Shown: one piece after another, positions 27,377 through 36,753 of the stretch
Position numbering within the stretch: the first letter of the stretch is position 1
Layout: each line of letters starts with the position of its first letter
NCBI GenBank assembly: GCA_051715425.1
Contig: JBPXJS010000023.1
Location: 94,154 to 158,153, forward strand
Reading direction: 5' to 3'
From: JAJTFA01 sp051715425
GTDB taxonomy: Bacteria; Bacteroidota; Bacteroidia; UKL13-3
DNA length: 64,000 nt
Translations under genes and position numbers: made by a program
The notes under the pieces: generated by a model
Told to the model about the DNA's origin: nothing
What the model saw: the letters and a program-made list of their open reading frames with translations, nothing else
Database searches by the model: none

Positions 27377-29485
27377 GTGAAACAGGAAATAACCGTAGCT
27401 TTAGCTGGTAATCCAAACAGCGGAAAAACATCGCTGTTTAATGCCCTTACCGGATTAAACCAAAAGGTAAGCAATTTTCCTGGCACCACGGTTGATAAAA
27501 AAACCGGTTATACCAAACTGAACTCCGATACACGTGCACAGATTATAGATTTACCCGGCACATACAGCCTGTACCCCAAATCGGCCGATGAGTTGGTAAC
27601 CTACGAAATACTGCGCAACAAGGCCGAAACAGATTTTCCGGATATGGTGCTGTTTATTGCAGATGCTTCCAACCTCAAACGAAACCTCTTGTTGCTTTCG
27701 CAGGTGGCAGATCTGGGTGTGCCTGTAATACTTGCGTTAAACATGACAGATATTGCAGAACGCAGGGGCATTTTTTACGATATTCCAACCCTCTCTTCTA
27801 TTTTAAATGTTCCTGTAGTACCTATAAATGCGCGCAAACGCAAAGGCGTGGCAGAAATTAAAGCCCACCTGCTGGATGAAAAAAATTACCACAAGAACAA
27901 TTACTTTTCATTGGCGCATGTAAACAAAGATTTGCTCAACGAAATCTCTGATATTACCGATAAAAAAAATCCGTATGCTGCATTGCAATATGCCATTAAT
28001 GCATCGGTATTATTAAACACTAAGGCCAAACAAATCAGAGAATGTTTTGAAAAATACCATTTTGATGCACGCGCTTTTCAGGAAAACGAAATACTTAGCC
28101 GCTATCATTTAATAGACAGGGCTGTGAGGGAAAGCCGCAGAGAAAAAACAAGTGCCGTGGTGCGTTCGCTTACCAATAAAGCCGATAAAATTTTAACACA
28201 TCGGGTAGGTGGTATTGCCATTTTTCTTGGATTGCTCTTTTTGGTTTTTCAGGCCATCTTTTCATGGAGTTCATACCCTATGGATTGGGTAGAGAAGGGT
28301 TTTTTACTTGCCTCTCAGTGGGTTGAAAACACCTTACCGGCAGGGGTGCTGAATGATTTGCTGGTGCATGGCGTATTGGCCGGCTTAAGCGGGGTAATGG
28401 TGTTTCTTCCTCAAATTATTATCCTCTTTGCTTTTATTGCTGTGCTTGAAGATGTAGGGTATATGGCGCGTGTTGGTTTTATTATGGATAGAATTATGCG
28501 CCCCTTTGGTATGAACGGTAAGTCCATTGTGCCTCTGATAAGCGGAATGGCTTGTGCCGTGCCAAGTATCATGGCCTCCCGCAGTATTGAAAATAAAAAA
28601 GAACGCCTCATTACCATTTTGGTTACTCCCCTGATGAGTTGTTCGGCCCGTTTGCCCGTTTATACCTTGCTTATAGCCATGCTGGTGCCCGAAGAAGCAA
28701 AATGGGGGCCCTTTAATTTACACGGTATTGTAATGATGTTGATGTACCTGATTGGATTTGGAGCTGCTCTTGCAAGCGCATTTATATTTAAACAGTTTAT
28801 TAAATCGGAGAGCAAAAACTATTTTATTATGGAATTGCCAGGGTATAAACTCCCTGTGGCCGGTAACCTGTTTATTACCTTGTATGATAAGGGAATGGCC
28901 TTTGTATGGGGTGCTGGAAAAATTATTGTGGCTGTTTCTGTTATTCTTTGGGCGCTTGCTTCCTTTGGGCCCAGAAACCAGATGCGGGCTGTTGACCAGA
29001 AATACCTGGAACTGGCCATGGGAACCAGTTCCGGCAAAACCATTGAGGAACTTACTGTAATGAAAGATGCGGAAAAATTAGAGGCCTCTTACGCGGGTGT
29101 GTTTGGCAAGTGGATTGAGCCGGTAATTAAACCTTTGGGTTTTGACTGGAAAATAGGCATCGCCCTGATTACCTCACTGGCGGCAAGAGAGGTTTTTGTA
29201 GGAACCATGAGCACCATTTACAGTGTTGGCGGTGATATTGAAGACCTGGATAATATCCGCACCAAGATGGGGAGTGAAATTGATAATCAGACCGGTAAGC
29301 CAAAATACTCCCTTGCCACTGTGCTTTCATTAATGATTTTTTATGCCTTTGCCCTTCAGTGCATGAGCACCATATCAGTGGTGCAAACAGAAACCAAAAG
29401 CTGGAAATGGGCTTCCATCCAGTTTGTATATATGACCGCCCTTGCATACTTAAGCAGTTTTGCTGTGTTTCACCTGTTTAGCTAA
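27377..29485 (+). CDS. feoB: Ferrous iron transport protein B
   Basis: A 702-residue Fe(II) transporter with a GTP start codon of GTG at 27377, following feoA. The N-terminal G domain has G1 AGNPNSGKTS, G2 in FPGTTVDKKTG, G3 DLPGTYSL and G4 LNMTDIAE. The membrane part has two Gate-type domains with the metal-path cysteines seen as ISGMACAVPSIMASR and TPLMSCSARLPVYTLLIAM, plus AAREVFVGTMSTIYSVG. Length is typical. It lacks a fused FeoC-like domain. The feoA-feoB pair is complete. Confidence 0.95.
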   Translation: MKQEITVALAGNPNSGKTSLFNALTGLNQKVSNFPGTTVDKKTGYTKLNSDTRAQIIDLPGTYSLYPKSADELVTYEILRNKAETDFPDMVLFIADASNLKRNLLLLSQVADLGVPVILALNMTDIAERRGIFYDIPTLSSILNVPVVPINARKRKGVAEIKAHLLDEKNYHKNNYFSLAHVNKDLLNEISDITDKKNPYAALQYAINASVLLNTKAKQIRECFEKYHFDARAFQENEILSRYHLIDRAVRESRREKTSAVVRSLTNKADKILTHRVGGIAIFLGLLFLVFQAIFSWSSYPMDWVEKGFLLASQWVENTLPAGVLNDLLVHGVLAGLSGVMVFLPQIIILFAFIAVLEDVGYMARVGFIMDRIMRPFGMNGKSIVPLISGMACAVPSIMASRSIENKKERLITILVTPLMSCSARLPVYTLLIAMLVPEEAKWGPFNLHGIVMMLMYLIGFGAALASAFIFKQFIKSESKNYFIMELPGYKLPVAGNLFITLYDKGMAFVWGAGKIIVAVSVILWALASFGPRNQMRAVDQKYLELAMGTSSGKTIEELTVMKDAEKLEASYAGVFGKWIEPVIKPLGFDWKIGIALITSLAAREVFVGTMSTIYSVGGDIEDLDNIRTKMGSEIDNQTGKPKYSLATVLSLMIFYAFALQCMSTISVVQTETKSWKWASIQFVYMTALAYLSSFAVFHLFS

Positions 29486-29738
29486 TCATTTCCCAATTTT
29501 GACATTTGGTTTGCAACTTAATGGCTGCTTATCCGTTCTAAGTATAGGTAGAACGCCATGATTGATGCACCGATATTGGCTCAACCACCATCAAATTCGG
29601 ATTACCGCCAAAATACTAAACGGGTAAAACGCTTAGAAGCGGTATTATTTAAATAAATTTCAGTTGCTTTTTAGTGGAATTCCATTATATTTCACCAAAT
29701 TTGCAGCCCCATAACTTGTTGGGACGTTTTAAAACAAT

Positions 29739-30602
29739 ATGAGACAACTAAAAATATCAAAACAGTTTACCAACCGCGAAAGCAAATCGCTTGATAAATA
29801 CCTGAACGAAATTTCCAAAGTGCCAATGATTGATGCTCAGGAGGAAGTAGAGCTTGCCCGCAGGATTCGTGAAGGAGATCAGGTGGCATTGGAGCGTTTG
29901 GTAAATGCAAACTTGCGTTTCGTAGTATCTGTATCAAAGCAATATCAAAACCAGGGACTTACACTGGGCGACCTGATTAATGAAGGTAACCTAGGACTTA
30001 TAAAAGCAGCCAAAAGATTTGATGAAACCCGCGGATTTAAATTTATTTCATACGCAGTATGGTGGATTCGTCAGTCTATTCTTCAGGCCTTGGCCGATCA
30101 AAGCCGTATTGTGCGTTTGCCTTTAAACAAAGTGGGTTCTATTGGTCGTATAGGCAGTGTAGCCGCTAAACTGGAGCAGCGCCTGGAGCGCGAACCAACC
30201 GTGGAAGAAATTGCAGTAGAAATGGATTTGCCTTTGCAGGAAGTGGAAAATGCATTGCGCTCCACCGGCAGACACTTATCTATTGATGCTCCTTTAACTG
30301 ACGGTGAAGACAATACCTTATTGGGTATATTGGACAGCAACGATGAGCCACGCCCTGATGTTCAACTGATTAATGAGTCTCTTCAAAAAGAAATTAACCG
30401 CGTAATCTCTACCCTTTCTGAAAAAGAACGTGATGTACTGAAGTACTATTACGGATTGGACGGAGGACCGGCACATACGCTGGAAGATATCAGCGAAAAA
30501 ATTGGCCTTACCCGCGAGCGTGTAAGACAGATTAAAGAAAAAGCACTCAGAAGGTTACGTAAATCTTCGAAGAGCAAAATATTAAAAGCGTACTTAGGTT
30601 AA
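29739..30602 (+). CDS. rpoD: Housekeeping RNA polymerase sigma factor
   Basis: A 287-residue group 1 sigma factor. The short length, without region 1.1 and with no large non-conserved region, is characteristic of Bacteroidota. Region 1.2 is DKYLNEISKVPMIDAQEEVE, region 2 has NLRFVVSVSKQYQNQGLTLG and YAVWWIRQSILQAL, region 3 follows EREPTVEEIAVEMDLPLQEV, and region 4 has TLEDISEKIGLTRERVRQIK. The 253 bases before it hold no gene; they include the palindrome TGGAATTCCA at about 29673 and a CAAATTTG close to the -7 consensus. Confidence 0.96.
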   Translation: MRQLKISKQFTNRESKSLDKYLNEISKVPMIDAQEEVELARRIREGDQVALERLVNANLRFVVSVSKQYQNQGLTLGDLINEGNLGLIKAAKRFDETRGFKFISYAVWWIRQSILQALADQSRIVRLPLNKVGSIGRIGSVAAKLEQRLEREPTVEEIAVEMDLPLQEVENALRSTGRHLSIDAPLTDGEDNTLLGILDSNDEPRPDVQLINESLQKEINRVISTLSEKERDVLKYYYGLDGGPAHTLEDISEKIGLTRERVRQIKEKALRRLRKSSKSKILKAYLG

Positions 30603-30622
30603 TACAACCTTTTAACATATTT

Positions 30623-30658
30623 AAAACATCTGTCGATAGTGTTCGGCAGATGTTTTTT
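30623..30658 (+). terminator. Rho-independent terminator after rpoD
   Basis: AAAACATCTG (30623-30632) pairs with CAGATGTTTT (30647-30656), with two further G-C pairs inside, and a run of T follows. It lies 20 bases after the rpoD stop codon. Confidence 0.8.
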
Positions 30659-30704
30659 ATTTTTGTATGTACTTTGCATTTATTCAGCAGGGTTTTATTA
30701 TTAA

Positions 30705-31538
30705 ATGAGTAATTACAGACTTTCCAATTTTTCTATTTTACCAACAGTTGTAAAAAACCTGCTGATTATAAACGGGCTTTGTTTTCTTGCCTATTTTGTG
30801 CTTGCCAACCGTGGGGTAATTAACCTGAATGAATATGCAGGTTTATATTATCCGGAGTCTAGCCATTTTAAACCCTATCAGCTCATTTCTCATGTGTTTA
30901 TGCATGGGTCGTTTATGCATTTGTTCTTCAATATGTTTTCCCTGTGGATGTTTGGTAATGTGCTGGAGAACTACTGGGGACCCAAACGTTTTTTTTTCTA
31001 TTATTTTGTAACAGCACTTGGAGCAGCAGCCTTGCATCTTGGTATTAATGCCATTGAGGTAAACAGCCTTAAAAATCTGGTAGAAGCGTATACTGCGGCT
31101 CCTGGATACGATGCTTTTATAGCCCTACAGGAAAATGCCGATCCCGGTCTGATACACAACAGTTACTTTGAAAGTTTTATGCGGGAGTGGCAGATGCAAA
31201 AAGATAATCCGCAATACATTCAGGGTTCATTGGAAATTGCTGATGCCATTATTCAACGTAAACTCAATGTGCCAACGGTAGGCGCATCAGGTGCGGTTTT
31301 TGGACTATTGCTGGCTTTTGGTATGTTGTTTCCCAACACCGAGTTAATGATGTTGTTTTTTCCTTTCCCTATCAAGGCCAAGTATTTTGTTATTTTATAT
31401 GGAGGGCTGGAGTTATACCAGGGTATAGCCAATAACCCAACAGATAATGTAGCTCATTTTGCTCACTTAGGTGGTATGTTGTTTGGTTTTATTCTCATTA
31501 AAATCTGGAATAAAACCAACCGGCATACGTTTTATTAA
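30705..31538 (+). CDS. Rhomboid family intramembrane serine protease (with loop insertion)
   Basis: A 277-residue membrane protease. The rhomboid signatures are HLFFNMFSLWMFG (residues 72-84), the catalytic GASG with Ser195, and AHLGGMLFG with His254. Between the third helix and the serine-bearing helix there is an unusually long polar segment of roughly 70 residues (about 117-188; e.g. YTAAPGYDAFIALQENADPG), which would hang outside the membrane core. The catalytic dyad is intact. Substrates are unknown. A second rhomboid gene follows nine bases downstream. Confidence 0.9.
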   Translation: MSNYRLSNFSILPTVVKNLLIINGLCFLAYFVLANRGVINLNEYAGLYYPESSHFKPYQLISHVFMHGSFMHLFFNMFSLWMFGNVLENYWGPKRFFFYYFVTALGAAALHLGINAIEVNSLKNLVEAYTAAPGYDAFIALQENADPGLIHNSYFESFMREWQMQKDNPQYIQGSLEIADAIIQRKLNVPTVGASGAVFGLLLAFGMLFPNTELMMLFFPFPIKAKYFVILYGGLELYQGIANNPTDNVAHFAHLGGMLFGFILIKIWNKTNRHTFY

Positions 31539-31547
31539 TCAAGAACG

Positions 31548-32411
31548 ATGAACCTGCTCAACGAAATAAAACATACCTTCAGCAGTAATGATAATGCCAT
31601 CAGGCGTATCATCATCATTAATATTGCCGTTTTTTTAACCTTCGCTATCATCAATGTAATCTCTTTCCTGCTTGCGATAGACAGCACCCTTATTAGCGGG
31701 TTTAAACGGTATCTCATGCTTCCTGCTTCCTTTTCTGTTTTTATCAAGCAGCCCTGGAGCATACTTACCTGCATGTTTTTGCATGATGGTTTTTTGCATA
31801 TCCTGTTTAATATGCTTTGGTTATTCTGGATAGGAAACCTGATGCACGAATACCTGGGAAACCGCAAAGTTTATGAGGCCTATTTTGCCGGTGGTATATT
31901 TGGCGGGTTTATTTATATGCTGTGCTATAATATCTTTCCAGCCTTTAGTGAGAGTGTAGACAGCAGTTATGCCATTGGCGCATCAGCAGGAGTTTTAAGT
32001 ATTGTAATGGCAACAGCTACCCTGCTGCCTGATTACCCCATACAGTTGTTTTTATTTGGTACAGTAAGGCTAAAATATATTGCACTGGTAAGTGTGTTGC
32101 TCGATTTAATAAGCATACCACAGGGAAATGCGGGCGGACATATTGCACATATTGGCGGTGCCCTGTTTGGGTTTTTGTATATTAAATATATTTATAAGTA
32201 TGGCAATCTGGTGCCCGATAAGGTGTTAAAATGGTTTGAACGTAAGCCTAAACTTAAAGTGCATTACCGCACCACTTATCAGCTGGCAGAGTCTGATCCA
32301 AAACCCTCGCAGGAAGATATTGATATGATCCTGGATAAGATCAATAAATCCGGATACGACAGCCTGAGCAAAAAAGAAAAGGAGATATTATTTAAAGCAA
32401 GTAAAGACTAA
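31548..32411 (+). CDS. Rhomboid family intramembrane serine protease
   Basis: A 287-residue second rhomboid with HILFNMLWLFWIG (84-96), catalytic Ser146 in IGASAG and His201 in AHIGGALFGF. After the last helix there is a cytoplasmic tail of about 70 residues (DPKPSQEDIDMILDKINKSG, YDSLSKKEKEILFKASK), a C-terminal helix pattern often seen in Bacteroidota rhomboids. Its stop overlaps the start of the next gene by one base, so the three genes 30705-33490 probably form one operon. Confidence 0.9.
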   Translation: MNLLNEIKHTFSSNDNAIRRIIIINIAVFLTFAIINVISFLLAIDSTLISGFKRYLMLPASFSVFIKQPWSILTCMFLHDGFLHILFNMLWLFWIGNLMHEYLGNRKVYEAYFAGGIFGGFIYMLCYNIFPAFSESVDSSYAIGASAGVLSIVMATATLLPDYPIQLFLFGTVRLKYIALVSVLLDLISIPQGNAGGHIAHIGGALFGFLYIKYIYKYGNLVPDKVLKWFERKPKLKVHYRTTYQLAESDPKPSQEDIDMILDKINKSGYDSLSKKEKEILFKASKD

Positions 32412-33490
32412 TGTTTATTGTTCACCGTATTGTATTTGCCTTAAACGGAATAGCCATTCTTATGCTGCTAATGGCTTACCTTGCTCCTTTTGTAAGCCCG
32501 GCAGTATTCTGGCCGTTTGCATTCTTCGGACTTGCTTATCCGCTTATTCTTATCCTCAATATATTGTTTATTATTTACTGGATCGTATTCTTCCGCATTA
32601 AGTTTTTGCTTTCGCTTGTTGTTATTCTTATCGGCTACACCTTTATTCCAAGGTATGTTCAGCTCAATGCTAAAAAACTTACCGAAAAAGAAAACAGCCT
32701 CAACATCATCAGTTTTAATATAAAGTACTTTGGCGCTTATGATACCAAACCTCCCGAGGATGCTGAAAAATTTTTCGAGGTAATGAAAAAAGTTGATCCG
32801 GATATTTTATGTCTGCAGGAGTGCGAAAACTTTAACTCCAGAAGAGAGGGGCCTACCTACAAATCGTTTTACAAAAAAATTAAAGGCTTTTATACCTATA
32901 ACCTCAAAAACCGCGATGGGTTTAAAAGTGCCGATGGGTTAATGATTGTTTCGCGGTTTCCTATTATAGATTCAGGCATAGTAGAACGGGATGAATATAC
33001 AGACAACTATACCATTTTTGCCGATATCAAAACAGAAGACGGAACCATACGGGTAATTAATACCCACCTGCAGTCTATTCATTTTGAGCAAAAAGAATAT
33101 GCTGCGGTAAAGGAGTTTGATCTGGAGAACGATACCGTAGTTTCGGGTTATAAAAGCATTACACAAAAATTAAAGGCGGCCTTTTTAAGGCGGGCAAAAC
33201 AGGCTGAAAGCATCAGGGAGTTTATTCTTCAATCGCCATATCCGGTAATGGTATGCGGAGATTTTAATGATTCTCCAACCTCCTATGCTTACCATACAGT
33301 AAAAGGCAAATTAAAAGATGCTTTTCAGGAAGCAGCATCAGGGCTTGGACGCACGTATGTGGGTGCCGCTCCATCGTTCAGAATAGATTATGTATTGTTC
33401 GATCCTTCTTTTTCGGCCTATAATTATTACGCCAAACCATTTGAGTTTAGCGACCACAAAATGGTAAGCTGCACGATAAAGTTGAAGTAA
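32411..33490 (+). CDS. Endonuclease/exonuclease/phosphatase family protein, membrane-anchored
   Basis: A 359-residue protein with three to four N-terminal transmembrane helices (about 5-85) and a DNase I-like domain from about 95. The catalytic residues are visible: NIISFNIKYF, the metal-binding Glu in ILCLQECENF, VINTHLQSIHF, the Asp/Asn pair in VMVCGDFNDSPTS and the terminal His in EFSDHKMVS. It probably hydrolyses phosphoesters (nucleic acid, lipid or sugar phosphates) on the outer face of the inner membrane. It overlaps the upstream rhomboid gene by one base. Confidence 0.88.
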   Translation: MFIVHRIVFALNGIAILMLLMAYLAPFVSPAVFWPFAFFGLAYPLILILNILFIIYWIVFFRIKFLLSLVVILIGYTFIPRYVQLNAKKLTEKENSLNIISFNIKYFGAYDTKPPEDAEKFFEVMKKVDPDILCLQECENFNSRREGPTYKSFYKKIKGFYTYNLKNRDGFKSADGLMIVSRFPIIDSGIVERDEYTDNYTIFADIKTEDGTIRVINTHLQSIHFEQKEYAAVKEFDLENDTVVSGYKSITQKLKAAFLRRAKQAESIREFILQSPYPVMVCGDFNDSPTSYAYHTVKGKLKDAFQEAASGLGRTYVGAAPSFRIDYVLFDPSFSAYNYYAKPFEFSDHKMVSCTIKLK

Positions 33491-33503
33491 TAGTGCTGTT
33501 TTG

Positions 33504-34094
33504 TTATTGGTTTTTATCCACCTGTTTTCTCAGGGAATGAAGCCAGCTTTTATACCCAACAACGGATAGAATAAAATACAAACCAGACAACACAGCCAGT
33601 CCGTTTAAGTGGCTGGAAGCATACAGCCATATTGAAAGAGCGTTGAGTATAATCCAGTAAATCCATCCACTTAATACCTTGCGCGATTCTTTAAACGTGG
33701 CAATAAAACTAAAAACTGTAATTATTATATCCATTTCTGCATTTGCCGCATGGGGAAGCATTTTTTTATACAACAACAAGGTAATGATGGTAAAAAACAC
33801 CCCGGCTGTAAAAACCTTTACTTGTGTGCTGTTTTTCCATTTTATCACCGGCCTGTTGTGGTTGCTGCCTGTATACCAGTACCACCATCCGTAAACACCC
33901 ATGAGCGCATAAAACACATACAATACAAACTGGCCCCACAGGTTGTTTTCTATAAACAGAATGCTGCCGGCAACAGAAGAAACAATACCAAAAAACCAGC
34001 ATGCAATTTTCTGGCGGGTTAATAAATAATTATACAGCAGCGTGCATACTATTGCCACCCACTCTGAAATACCAAATTGAAACCAGCTTGCCAT
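33504..34094 (-). CDS. PnuC-family transporter, probable thiamine permease (PnuT)
   Basis: A 196-residue membrane protein of the PnuC family with about seven hydrophobic helices. Family features are TRQKIACWFFGIVSSVAGSI, the WGQ segment NNLWGQFVLYVFYALMGVYGW, and the late ESRKVLSGWIYWI. Family members carry nicotinamide riboside, riboflavin or thiamine; in Bacteroidota those beside TPP riboswitches and TonB receptors are assigned to thiamine (PnuT). Here the riboswitch and receptor are divergent across a 270-base gap, which supports thiamine by context only. The riboswitch is on the other strand and does not precede this gene. Confidence 0.8.
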   Translation of the reverse strand: MASWFQFGISEWVAIVCTLLYNYLLTRQKIACWFFGIVSSVAGSILFIENNLWGQFVLYVFYALMGVYGWWYWYTGSNHNRPVIKWKNSTQVKVFTAGVFFTIITLLLYKKMLPHAANAEMDIIITVFSFIATFKESRKVLSGWIYWIILNALSIWLYASSHLNGLAVLSGLYFILSVVGYKSWLHSLRKQVDKNQ

Positions 34095-34122
34095 GTTTCA
34101 AAAGAACATAAAAACAGGAAGG

Positions 34123-34153
34123 TTTGTAAATTAAAATTGTGCGGTTACATTTG
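34123..34153 (+). promoter_or_regulatory. Promoter of the TPP-riboswitch transcript
   Basis: TTTG (34123-34126), a 19-base spacer and TACATTTG (34146-34153) match the Bacteroidota housekeeping promoter (TTTG-N19-TAnnTTTG) exactly. The riboswitch begins eight bases downstream, which is where transcription should start. Confidence 0.75.
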
Positions 34154-34160
34154 CACCTGT

Positions 34161-34242
34161 CTTTAGGGGTGGCTCACCGGCAACGGTGGTCTGAGATTAT
34201 ACCCTTGGAACCTGAACAGGGTAATGCCTGCGAAGGGAAAAG
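34161..34242 (+). ncRNA. TPP (THI element) riboswitch
   Basis: The conserved THI core is complete on the plus strand: GGGGTG at 34166, CTGAGA near 34191, then ACCCTTGGAACCTGAACAGG and GTAATGCCTGCGAAGGGA. The closing helix P1 can form from CTTT (34161-34164) and AAAG (34239-34242). It lies about 125 bases before the TonB-dependent receptor and should lower its expression when thiamine diphosphate is plentiful. Confidence 0.95.
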
Positions 34243-34282
34243 CTTGCATCTTTTCCGTGCACCAATGTGTATTAAAAAGATG
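34236..34282 (+). promoter_or_regulatory. Likely riboswitch expression platform (two exclusive hairpins)
   Basis: GGAAAAG (34236-34242) can pair with CTTTTCC (34250-34256), which would consume the 3' strand of P1. Alternatively CATCTTTT (34247-34254) can pair with AAAAGATG (34275-34282). The two hairpins share bases 34250-34254 and exclude each other. Formation of P1 with bound ligand would therefore favour the second hairpin. Whether it stops transcription or affects translation is not visible; no T-run follows. Confidence 0.5.
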
Positions 34283-34367
34283 TAACTCTCCAAGAAGGTG
34301 AACAAAAGTTTCAGCGGCAACCAACCCCAGGTTGCTGTTTTTGTTTATCCTTAATTGAATATGTTAC

Positions 34368-36656
34368 ATGTTTAAAAACTGGTTATTGCCTTTTTGTGTG
34401 CTAAGCGTTACAGCACTTAAGGCCCAACAACAATCCGACACCCTTCAAAACAAACAGGTATTGCAGGATGTAGTGGTAAGCGGTACCAAGGCTAAAAAAA
34501 ATCAGCCGGTTACGTTTACCAACCTCAGCAAAAAAGAAATTGAACAACAAAACTTTGGGCAGGATCTTCCTTTTTTGCTTAACCTTACCCCATCAACCGT
34601 TGTAAATTCCGATGCAGGAGCAGGTATTGGTTATACCGGAATCCGCATCAGGGGTACTGATCCATCACGCACCAATGTTACCATTAATGGCATTCCGGTA
34701 AATGATGCCGAATCGCATGGTACATTCTGGGTAAACATGCCCGATTTTGCCTCCTCTACCCAAGGCATACAGGTGCAAAGAGGTGTAGGCACATCGGCAA
34801 ACGGTGCGGCTGCCTTTGGTGCCAGCATCAATATCCAGACAGATTTGATGCAACCAACTGCTTATGGTGAAGTATCCAGCTCCTTCGGTTCATTTAATAC
34901 CTGGAAACATACCATTAAAGCAGGTACCGGATTGCTGGACAACAAATGGGCTGTTGATGCCCGTTTATCACAAATTACCAGCGATGGTTTTATTGACCGT
35001 GGAGCTTCTGATTTAAAATCATTTTTTGTTTCGGGTGCACGTTATGGTAAAAAAAGCATCTTTAAAATGAATGTGTTTTCCGGTAAAGAAATTACCTACC
35101 AGGCATGGAACGGGATACCGGAATCGAGGCTTAAAGGTGATGCAGCTGCCATGAACGATTTTGCAATGAACAACAGCTTAAGCGATGCAGCCACACAACA
35201 CCTGCTAAACTCTGGAAACCGCACCTATAATTCCTTTACCTACCCCAACCAAACCGACAATTACCAGCAGGACCATTATCAATTATTCTATACTTATCAG
35301 GCCGGAAAATACAGCTTGTTTCATATTGGTGCGCATTATACTTATGGGCGCGGGTATTATGAAGAATACCGCAGCAACGAAACATTCAGCACTTACAAAC
35401 TCGCAGATTCTCTGACATTATTCGATCGGTTTTTAAAGGATAGCCTCGGAAGAGACTCCGCCACATTTACCACCTTAAAACGCGGAGATTTTATCAGAAG
35501 GCGCTGGCTCGATAATGATTTTTATGGTGCCGTATTTTCCTTTGTTTACGAAAAAAACAAACTTGGAATAACAGCCGGAGGAGGCATAAACCGCTATGAA
35601 GGCAGGCACTACGGAGAGCTTATCTGGGGCCAATACACACAGGGATCGGTAATTAACGAGCGGTTTTATGAAGGGCAATCAACCAAAACAGATGGCAATA
35701 TTTATATCAAGGCTGATTATGAGCTAATGGCCAAATTGCACGTTTTTGCCGATTTGCAGCAACGCGTAATCACTTATAAACTTAAAGGTGAAGACCTGAA
35801 CAATGGTGTTTATTTGCCCTACCATTTTAACCTGGAGTATTACTTCTTTAACCCTAAAGCAGGTTTAACTTATGAGATAAATAAAAAAAGCAACCTGTAT
35901 ATATATGTTGGTGTAGCCGGCAAGGAGCCTGTGCGTGGAGATATTATACAAGCCGGAGTAAACTCTGTTCCTCTTTCTGAGCGATTAATTAATTATGAAT
36001 TTGGTTACCGTGGCGAATGGAAAAAAACAGCACTGATGGTGAATGTATACTATATGGATTACCGCGACCAGTTGATAGCCACCGGCCAGATAAATGATGT
36101 GGGAGCATACAACAGGATTAATGTTCCCCTGAGCTACAGGGCCGGTGTGGAGATTTCCGGAGGCATACAATTTTACAAAACGCTTAAATGGCAGGCCTCC
36201 TTTACGTATAGCGATAGCAGGATAAAATCATTTACTTCTTATATTGACGACTACGATAACGGAGGACAGGCCACAGAGAAACTGAGCAACAAAAAAATTG
36301 CCTTTTCTCCTGATATCATTGCCTCTTCCAATATGACCTGGTTGCCAATAAAAAATGTGCAATTTGACCTAATTTCTAAATTTGTTGGAGCGCAATACCT
36401 GGACAATACCGAAAGTAAAGCAAGAATGCTGGATGCCTTTTTTGTAAGCGACATGAGGCTGGGATATGCGTTTAAAATAAAGGGCCTGTTTAAGCAGGTA
36501 CATGCCGGGCTTCTGATTAACAATATATTGAACACCAAATATGAGCCAAACGGCTACACCTATGGATGGATTTATGGTGGCCAGCGTATTGATAATAATT
36601 TTTATTACCCTCAGGCCGGAACCAATTTTCTGGCCCAGTTAAAGCTTGCTTTTTAA
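34368..36656 (+). CDS. TonB-dependent outer-membrane receptor, probable thiamine uptake
   Basis: A 762-residue receptor with signal peptide (LLPFCVLSVTALKAQ), a TonB box-like QDVVVSGTKA, a plug domain (GIRIRGTDPSRTNVTINGIP, MPDFASSTQGIQVQRGVG, NGAAAFGASINIQ) and a 22-stranded barrel ending in ...NFLAQLKLAF, with the terminal Phe of outer-membrane proteins. It has no N-terminal carboxypeptidase-like extension and no SusD partner, so it is not a glycan system. The TPP riboswitch in its leader points to thiamine or its phosphates as substrate. The start is at 34368; an ATG at 34361 closes after four codons. Confidence 0.9.
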   Translation: MFKNWLLPFCVLSVTALKAQQQSDTLQNKQVLQDVVVSGTKAKKNQPVTFTNLSKKEIEQQNFGQDLPFLLNLTPSTVVNSDAGAGIGYTGIRIRGTDPSRTNVTINGIPVNDAESHGTFWVNMPDFASSTQGIQVQRGVGTSANGAAAFGASINIQTDLMQPTAYGEVSSSFGSFNTWKHTIKAGTGLLDNKWAVDARLSQITSDGFIDRGASDLKSFFVSGARYGKKSIFKMNVFSGKEITYQAWNGIPESRLKGDAAAMNDFAMNNSLSDAATQHLLNSGNRTYNSFTYPNQTDNYQQDHYQLFYTYQAGKYSLFHIGAHYTYGRGYYEEYRSNETFSTYKLADSLTLFDRFLKDSLGRDSATFTTLKRGDFIRRRWLDNDFYGAVFSFVYEKNKLGITAGGGINRYEGRHYGELIWGQYTQGSVINERFYEGQSTKTDGNIYIKADYELMAKLHVFADLQQRVITYKLKGEDLNNGVYLPYHFNLEYYFFNPKAGLTYEINKKSNLYIYVGVAGKEPVRGDIIQAGVNSVPLSERLINYEFGYRGEWKKTALMVNVYYMDYRDQLIATGQINDVGAYNRINVPLSYRAGVEISGGIQFYKTLKWQASFTYSDSRIKSFTSYIDDYDNGGQATEKLSNKKIAFSPDIIASSNMTWLPIKNVQFDLISKFVGAQYLDNTESKARMLDAFFVSDMRLGYAFKIKGLFKQVHAGLLINNILNTKYEPNGYTYGWIYGGQRIDNNFYYPQAGTNFLAQLKLAF

Positions 36657-36727
36657 AGGAAAACCAATACCAGGTGATTTCCCCTCCAAAATTAACCGGG
36701 CATTATTTCCTCTGAATAAAAATTTGA

Positions 36728-36735
36728 TATATTTG
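36728..36735 (+). promoter_or_regulatory. Promoter -7 element of tRNA-Leu
   Basis: TATATTTG is a perfect TAnnTTTG match ending 18 bases before the tRNA. A weaker TTTC at 36706-36709 could serve as the -33 element (18-base spacer). Confidence 0.55.
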
Positions 36736-36753
36736 CTGCCCGCTATCAGATAT

